Shown here piece after piece: positions 57,325 through 64,000 of a DNA stretch of 64,000 nucleotides (positions within the stretch are counted from its first letter, which is position 1; each line of letters opens with the position of its first letter). This DNA is from Anastatus disparis (Eukaryota; Arthropoda; Insecta; Hymenoptera; Eupelmidae): NCBI GenBank assembly GCA_017163975.1, contig JAFFSR010000248.1:2318001-2382000 (forward strand). The letters run 5' to 3'. A model generated the notes under the pieces. That model ran no database searches and was not told where the DNA came from. It saw nothing but the letters and a program-made list of their open reading frames with translations. A program made the translations under genes and the position numbers.

Positions 57325-59765
57325 CATGAGCATCTTTTTGGGTCATATTTTTTTGAGTCTTATATTTTTTTGGGCTTTACATTTTCTTGCACCCTATATT
57401 TTTTGGGCCCAGAATTTTTTTGGTCTCTATATTTTTCTAGGCTTCATATTTTTTTGGGCTTTATATTTTATGGGCCTTATATTTTCTTGCACCCTATATT
57501 TTTTTGGATCCAATATTTTATCTTAATTTATATTTTCTTAGGTTCTATAATTTTTTTTAGTATTATATTTTATTTAGCTCTATATTTTTCTGGGCCTTAT
57601 ATTTTTTTGGGCCAAATATTTTTCTGGGCCCAATATTTTTTTGGTCTCTATATTTTTTTAGACTCTATACTTTTTGGGCCTTATATTTTTTTGGGCTTTA
57701 TATCTTTTTTTGACTTTATATTTTCTTGTGCTCTATATTTTTTGGGCCCAATATTTTTTCGATTATTATATATTATTGGCTCTATATTTTTTAGACCTAT
57801 TTTTTTGGGTCTTATTTTTTGGACTTTATATTTTTTTCTTTATTTTTCTTTCTCTATATTTTTGAGCCCAATATTTTCGAATTAATTTTCTTGGGTTTTA
57901 TATTTTTGTACTATTTTTGTTGCTTATTTTCTTATTTTCTTCGTCTATTTTTTGGGACTTTTTTAATTTTTTCTTGCTATAGTTTATTTGTCTATATTTT
58001 TTTGCTCTATATCTTTTGGCTTATATTTTTGGATCGATTTTTGTCTTATAGTTTTCTCCTCTATTTTTTGGGCCTTTTTTTTTTTAGTCCCATTTTTTTA
58101 CTTTTTCTTCTCTATATTTTTGGCAATTTTTTCTTCTTATTTTTGCTTATGTTTTTACATTTTTTTGGGCCAATTTTTTTGCCCTTTTTTTGTCTCTTTT
58201 TTTTAGACTCTATACTTTTGGGCCTTATATTTTTTGCTTTTATTTTTTTGACTTTATATTTTCTTGTGCTCTATATTTTTTGGGCCCAATATTTTTTCGA
58301 TTATTATATATTATTGGGCTCTATATTTTTTTAGGACCTATATTTTTTTGGGTCTTATATTTTTTTGGACTTTATATCTTTTTTTGACTTTATATTTTCT
58401 TGTGCTCTATATTTTTTGAGCCCAATATTTTTTCGAAATTAATATTTTCTTGGGTTTTATAATTTTTTGGGTACTATATTTTGTTAAGCTCTATTTTTTC
58501 GGGCCTTATATTTTCTTGCGTCCTATATTTTTTTGGGACCAATTTTTTTTTTAATTTATATTTTCTTGGGTTCTATAATTTATTTGGGTCCTATATTTTA
58601 TTTAGCTCTATATTCTTTTGGGCCTTATATTTTTTTGGATCCGATATTTTTTTGGTCTCTATAGTTTTCTGCGCTCTATATTTTTTGGGCCTTTTGTTTT
58701 TTTTAGGTCCCATATTTTTTTTACTTTATATTTTCTTGGGCTCTATATTTTTTGGGCCCAATATTTTTTCGATTCTTATATATTATTGGGCTCTATGTTT
58801 TTTAGGACGAATATTTTTTTGGGCCGAATTTTTTTTCGAAATTAATATTTTCTTGGGTTTTATAATTTTTTTGGGTACTATATTTCATTTAGTTCTATTT
58901 TTCTGGGCCTTATATTTTTCAGGCCCTACATTTTTTTGAGTCCTATTTTTATTGGGCGTCATATTCTTTTTGGGCCTTAAATTTTCTTGGGCTCTCTATT
59001 TTTTTGGGCCCAATATTTTTTTGATTTTTATGCATTCTTGGGCTTTATATTTTTTTTGGCCTAATATTTATTCAATTCTTATATATTCCTATGCTCTATA
59101 TTTTTGGACCTAATATTTTTTTGAAATTCATATTTTCTTGGATTCTATGATTTTTTTGAGTCTTATATTTTATTTAGTTCTATATTTTCCTGGGCCTTAT
59201 ACTTTTCGAGCCCTACTTTTATTTGAGTGCTATTTTTTTGGGCCTTATATTGTCTTGGGTTCTAATTTTTTTGGGCCAAATATTTTCTCGATTCTTATAT
59301 ATTCTCTGGTTCTATATTTTTTTGAAATTCATATTTTCATGGGTTCTATAATTTTTTTGGGTCCTATATTTTATTTAGCTCTATTTTTTTTGGGCCTTAT
59401 ATTTTTTAGGCTCTACATTTTTTTGAGTCTTATTTTCTTTGGGCCTCATTATTTTCGGCCTCTTATTTCTTGGCTTCCTATCTTTTTTGGTCCTATATTT
59501 CTCTAGGCCTTATATTTTTATGGACCTACTTTTTTTCGAGTCCTATTTTCTTTGGGCCTCGTTTTGTAGGGCCTCTAATCTTTTTGGGTCATTTGTTTTT
59601 CTGAGCCTTATTGTTTTTTAACTTTTTTGTTATAATTTTTATTTTTATATCTTATATTTTTTTGGGCGGAATATTTTTTTTATTATTATATTTTCTTGGT
59701 CTTTATATTTTTTGGGCCCAATATTTTTTGGATTCTTATATTTACTTTGGCTCTATATTTTAAGC
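57325..59765. repeat. 2.4-kb T/G-rich satellite of ~18-bp units
   Basis: Units are variants of TATATTTTTTTGGGCCT about every 18-19 bases for 2.4 kb, with longer-range repetition: a block with TTGTGCTCTATATTTTTTGG then CCAATATTTTTTCGATTATT occurs at about 57726 and 58263 and related forms at 58402 and 58737. All six overlapping plus-strand frames give Phe/Ile/Leu/Trp-rich products and are not genes. Confidence 0.9.
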
Positions 59766-59779
59766 TCTACATTTTGCCA

Positions 59780-61530
59780 TAATAAACTAAATTAAACTTA
59801 ATTTTCAATAATGTTCATACGGCTTTCATGTCGTACAATTGGTAATATTTGCCTGAAATCTCCTGATGCAATTTATAAAAGACGATCAACTGCTTCAAAA
59901 GCAAAATTTGAAGTCATGGATATTTTATCCAAAATAATTATTTGTGTTCCCTTTGTTTGCTTTCTGCAGAAATAGGCTTAACATTACAAGTTGTACAATC
60001 TGTTATATTTAAGAGGACGTTGTATTTCTCTATCCTTTCCTAATCGAAAAATGTAGATTTTTGAAAAAACTAGTAGTTATTACTGGAAATTAAAAGCTGT
60101 CCGCAACTCGTACAGTAAAAAACAATATTTTTTCTACTGAGAACAAATTAATTCTCTAGCCTCACTCATGACTTTGTAAGTATATCAAACTTTTTTTGAA
60201 AACGAAGCATCAAAATTAATTTTATTATTAATTAATTTATTTATTCCAGCGGCCTCTTAACGGTAGTTTAAATGTTGTATGCATGGTTTTTCCATCGACT
60301 AATAAATTTGCTGCTATAGCTGTCCAAGCTACACATAAATAATGTATAGTATGATATTAAAAATAAACTATTAAAACGTTCAGTAAATAACTTTTTTTAC
60401 TTTCACCTGGTCCATCTATGAAAATATATTTTTCTTTACTTTGGTTGTTCAAACTTTTTATAGTAGAGTTGAATATTTGCCTTTGTTTATCATTTAAAGA
60501 ATTTATTCTCATTTCTAATTCATTAAGAATATTATTATCATGATTTAAAATTGTTTGATTATTATCTTCTTCTATAAATGTGCTTATGTTAGGTAAATTA
60601 AAATCATTTAAAGAAAATCCATTGACTTGTCAATTATTTTTAATAACATTTAATGCAAGATTTTCACCAATATTTTTTTCGTATTTAGGATGGTATAACT
60701 TATCTTTATATTTTTCATATAAATCTCGTGAATTCATAGGTTTATAAAAAACGCAAATGAAAGCAAATAATTCATAAAGAATATAAAGGAATTCTGTTGA
60801 AGATGCTTCTTCCAAACATCTAACCCATTCTTCATCTTCATTAATTAAATGTTTTGCCTTAGCTGTCTCATAAAACGAATTGTACATCACATCATCAACA
60901 GTACGCAAAGCTTCAAAAGATGTGGCTCCTTTAACATGTAATAGTAATAACCTAATGAAATAACGTTCTATATCTTTCGGACTCACTAAGTACATTCTAC
61001 TAAGTATTGGTTTCCTTTTTTTTCTCTTTTATTCCACTTTTTCAGTTTTTCATTAAATGTATACAAATTTGGTATGTCTGAAATACAAGTGATTTCGTGC
61101 TTCAGAATTTTCTCTATTTAATTCAAAAGGTGCTATTAAAAGATGTTGCTCCCACATTTTTTTGCATGATCATTTATTCTTTTTCTTCTTTAAAGAATAC
61201 GTTCTGTTGATTTTCTCCATGAACGCTTGGACGTTTTATAGTATGTGAAATAACATGTAAAGGATATTCTCATAACCTGTGCATTACTTGAGGTGGACAT
61301 AAATATCGCGTATTAATGTATCGTTGGGTTTTGTCATATTCATATTCAACATTTCCACGATTGACATTTTGAAAAGTGTCCTTATTTTCTGATTGAAAAT
61401 CCACATTTACTTGATGTATTTTAATGTATGCACAATCATGACCTTTATAACAGTATTTGAATAAATATTTAATGCAGTGTACAGTGGAACAAACTTCTAC
61501 GTGTATGTGTGCATTAAGTTTCAATAATAA
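59780..61530 (-). pseudogene. Helitron Rep/helicase remnants
   Basis: Minus strand, in N-to-C order: NAHIHVEVCSTVHCIKYLFK and YCYKGHDCAYI, with YINTRYLCPPQVMHRL (about 61524-61270); KDIERYFIRLLLLHVKGATS and LYELFAFICVF (60995-60630); IFIDGPG, a Walker A cut after the second Gly (about 60410-60435); AWTAIAANLLVDGKTMHTTF (about 60335-60275); ISMTSNFAFEAVDRLL and SGDFRQILPIVRHESR (about 59925-59820). These are ordered parts of the Helitron RepHel protein between the Rep and helicase domains. Many stops and small insertions. It is a different, more complete copy than 13800-15465 and has the opposite orientation. Confidence 0.75.
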
Positions 61531-61916
61531 GTAAGGATTATAAGGAACAACAAATCCATTATCTGCGATTCTTTCTGTAAATTTATTTTTGAGAATTATT
61601 TTGACGCTATCATTTTTACGTTTGTATAGTAAATTTGAATATTATGTCTGCTATTTTTGGTTTTAAGTCATTATTCAAACTGATGAATACTATTTTAATT
61701 TATTATTATTACTTTTAAAAAAGTATATTTTAGGCGAGTTTAGTTATTAAACAGTATAGTATTCTTTAGAACATTTTTTCTAAATATTTCTTTTTTTTTT
61801 TACTACATACATCATATTTTTTTTTTTAATTTCAGTTCTTGAGAGTACTGAAATGAATTGAGTAATTATTATTAAGTTTATACCTTTTACTAGATTTATC
61901 TATAGTTTTTGCTTAA
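61531..61916. other. AT-rich spacer
   Basis: No gene seen; the first part may carry further decayed Helitron sequence. Confidence 0.35.
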
Positions 61917-62118
61917 GAAAGTTTTGAAATCAATTAAGCAATCGTCGAGTACTTCTGTATTCAATTCATTCTTTTTAATAATCTAAAATTCATGAAATAT
62001 TTACAGTTTCGGTTGAAGAAAGTTTTGAAATCAATGAAGCAATCGTCGAGTACTTCTGTATTCAATTCTTACTTTTCAATAATATAAAATCCATAAAATG
62101 TTCAATTTATATTCTCTT
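61917..62118. repeat. 101-bp tandem duplication
   Basis: AGTTTTGAAATCAAT(T/G)AAGC and GTCGAGTACTTCTGTATTCA occur twice, 101 bp apart (61920 and 62021), with about 10 % differences. Confidence 0.8.
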
Positions 62119-62695
62119 TGATAGACGAATATTTGGAAAAACTTTGCTAAATAATTTTTGAAAAAAAGGGATTATTGAGATGAAGATAGCGATGATAATA
62201 CACATTAAAATTGAAAAAAAAAAATGATTTATCAGATCAACTTATTATTCCATTTATGAGTGAATATTACTACTTGAACATTGATGAACTATACTTGATC
62301 TTAGTGATAGCTATTTTATTTCATTCCTGATGAAAGATTCACTTAATAAATAATTTCCAAAACGATTGACTTCAAAGTTTCGGAATAATTTTCTATTCAA
62401 TATGCTACGGTTAAAGATCAAAATTGTGCAATTTTATTTCTAAAAACTTGGCAGCAGAGCCATTAGCTTCTAACAACTTATATTTGAGAATTTGCTGCCA
62501 TCAACTTCAAAATTATTTATGCCTTTTTAAAACTTTCAAAACTTTCAGGGAAGAAACCCTTTTTAATTGTAATACTTTTAATAAAATAAACTTATGCATT
62601 CTCTATCCGATCACACTATCTTTTTGTTTTCATGTGCTGTAAAATATATTAAATTTTACTGAATATCTACAAAAGAACTTGCCAGGCCCGTGGTT
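62042..62695 (+). repeat. Left arm of a long inverted duplication
   Basis: Pairs with 63347-64000 (coordinates sum to about 126042 throughout). Nearly identical, including a 72-codon frame present in both arms. The other arm continues past the window end. Confidence 0.9.
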
Positions 62696-63046
62696 TGATA
62701 TTCTATGGTGTAGTTCAAAATTAAAAGGTTTATATAGTAAAGATAAGTGAGAGGAGACTAAGAATTTTTTTTCGTATAACATCGCATGCATTACAAAAAA
62801 TGATTTTCGTGGTCAAAATAAAATTTTGTTCATTGTATTATATGTATCTTTGTTCTTTATCGTTGAATATTGAATAAAATATTTTCTATCAATTTAATAT
62901 AGAAAAAATCACACGCACCATGATGTAAAATATATTGTACAATATTTTGAGCAGAATGTTAATGTTCTTAATAATATTCTTTGAATATAGAAAACTACTA
63001 TCTATCGGATGTAAATAATCATTAAAAGGTATAAATAATATATAAT

Positions 63047-63086
<40 letters not shown>

Positions 63087-63346
63087 AAAATAAAAAAATT
63101 AGTAGATCATGTTAACCATTACATAATAATAAATACGGATTGATTCTTAACGTTTGAGCTTTTCTATGTACAAGTTATTATTCATCCTATTTTATTTAAA
63201 AAAGTTAGAACATAGAAAATCGGAAAAGCATATTCTATAAGACTAAAGTTTTTCACTCCTTTACATTGAAAATATAATGCGACAGATAAAAATTGTACAT
63301 GTACACAACAGTACTCACATACATTGAGCATTTCACCAACAAAATA
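62696..63346. other. Spacer of the inverted duplication, with a TA microsatellite
   Basis: About 650 bp of AT-rich unique sequence, TA run at 63049-63083. No gene. Confidence 0.6.
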
Positions 63347-64000
63347 TTAAACCACGGGCCGGGCAAGTTCTTTTGTAGATATTAAGTAAAATTTAATATA
63401 TTTTACAGCACATGAAAATAAAAAGATAGTGTGATGGGATAGAGAATGCATAATTTTATTTTATTAAAAGTATTACAATTAAAAAGGGTTTCTTCCCTGA
63501 AAGTTTTGAAAGTTTTAAAAAGGCATAAATAATTTTGAAGTTGATGGTAGCAAATTCTCAAATATAAGTTGTTAGAAGCTAATGGCTCTGCTGCCAAGTT
63601 TTTAGAAATAAAATTGCACAATTTTGATCTTTAACCGTAGCATATTAAATAGAAAATTATTCCAAAACTTTGAAGTTAATCGTTTCGGAAACTGTTTATT
63701 AAGTGAATCTTTCATCAGGAATAAAATAAAATAGATATCACTAAGATCAAGTATAGTTCATCAATGTTTAAATAGTAATATTCACTCATAAATGGAATAA
63801 GTTGATCTGATAAATCATTTTTATTTTTCAATTTTGATGTATACTATCATCGCTATCTTCATCTCAATAATTCCTTTTTTTCAAAAATTATTTAGCAAAG
63901 TTTTTCCAAATATTCGTCTATCAAAGAGAATATAAATTGAACATTTTATAGATTTAATATTATTAAAAAGTAAGAATTGAATACAGAAGTACTCGACGAT
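63347..64000 (-). repeat. Right arm of the inverted duplication, reaching the window edge
   Basis: Reverse complement of 62042-62695, few substitutions (for example CTGCTGCC/CTACCATC changes near 63550). The arm ends only because the window does. Confidence 0.9.

Noticed and set aside
57326..59621. Many long hydrophobic frames resembling membrane proteins.
   Set aside because: All come from translating the TATATTTTTTTGGGCC satellite; several overlapping frames are open at once.
62424..63621. Identical 72-codon frames in both arms of the inverted duplication.
   Set aside because: Identity is explained by the DNA duplication; Cys/Phe/Leu/Asn-rich composition with no motif.

Overview
The window looks like gene-poor, repeat-rich nuclear DNA from an arthropod, most likely an insect. 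It is AT-rich, has a short 59-bp GT-AG intron with a matching frame on both sides, and holds insect-type transposons: piggyBac, Mutator-like, Helitron, a non-LTR retrotransposon, and a gypsy/errantivirus-like element with an env-like gene. A parasitoid wasp or other hymenopteran would fit, but the sequence does not prove it. I see no intact housekeeping gene. The only host-gene-like pieces are the 3' end of a spliced gene (1-657), a LOTUS-domain-like exon present twice (about 3.3-3.8 kb, minus strand), and a decayed 147-bp coding tandem repeat (26.3-26.6 kb, resuming at 54.6 kb).

Layout. 0-5 kb: the gene end, microsatellite DNA, a 3 x 169 bp tandem repeat, a degenerate tRNA-like sequence and the LOTUS exon pair. 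5.1-11.03 kb: a broken LTR retroelement (frameshifted gag fused by deletion to the integrase tail, degenerate env, an intact extra ORF with an RRM-like fold and Cys pairs, polypurine tract, one LTR). 12.3-21 kb: a 205-bp TTAA hairpin MITE, a decayed Helitron helicase and a minus-strand LINE whose RT is split by a 374-bp TTAA MITE, with diverged inverted repeats on both sides. 21-26 kb: hairpin MITEs, degenerate short repeats and a Mutator-like transposase pseudogene.

26,592-54,597 is the main structure: a 28,006-bp composite block whose outer ends are inverted copies of CCCTACTGAAAAAAATGACA. It cuts the third copy of the 147-bp coding repeat and duplicates the dinucleotide TG. Two inverted copies of a ~2.75 kb non-coding element form its ends. 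The interior holds a 1.9-kb tandem array, an LTR, several fold-back elements, a piggyBac transposase pseudogene with three in-frame stops, and a ~2-kb palindrome. Because the block contains paralogous repeat units and mirror-image arms, many nested insertions can be checked against empty sites within the same window.

54.6-64 kb: a second 300-bp TTAA MITE, a strand-asymmetric C/A-rich tract followed by a 2.4-kb T/G-rich satellite, minus-strand Helitron Rep/helicase remnants, and an inverted duplication that runs to the window edge. There is no operon-like organisation. The recurring theme is non-autonomous TTAA-targeting hairpins around one dead piggyBac transposase, plus fold-back and composite elements.
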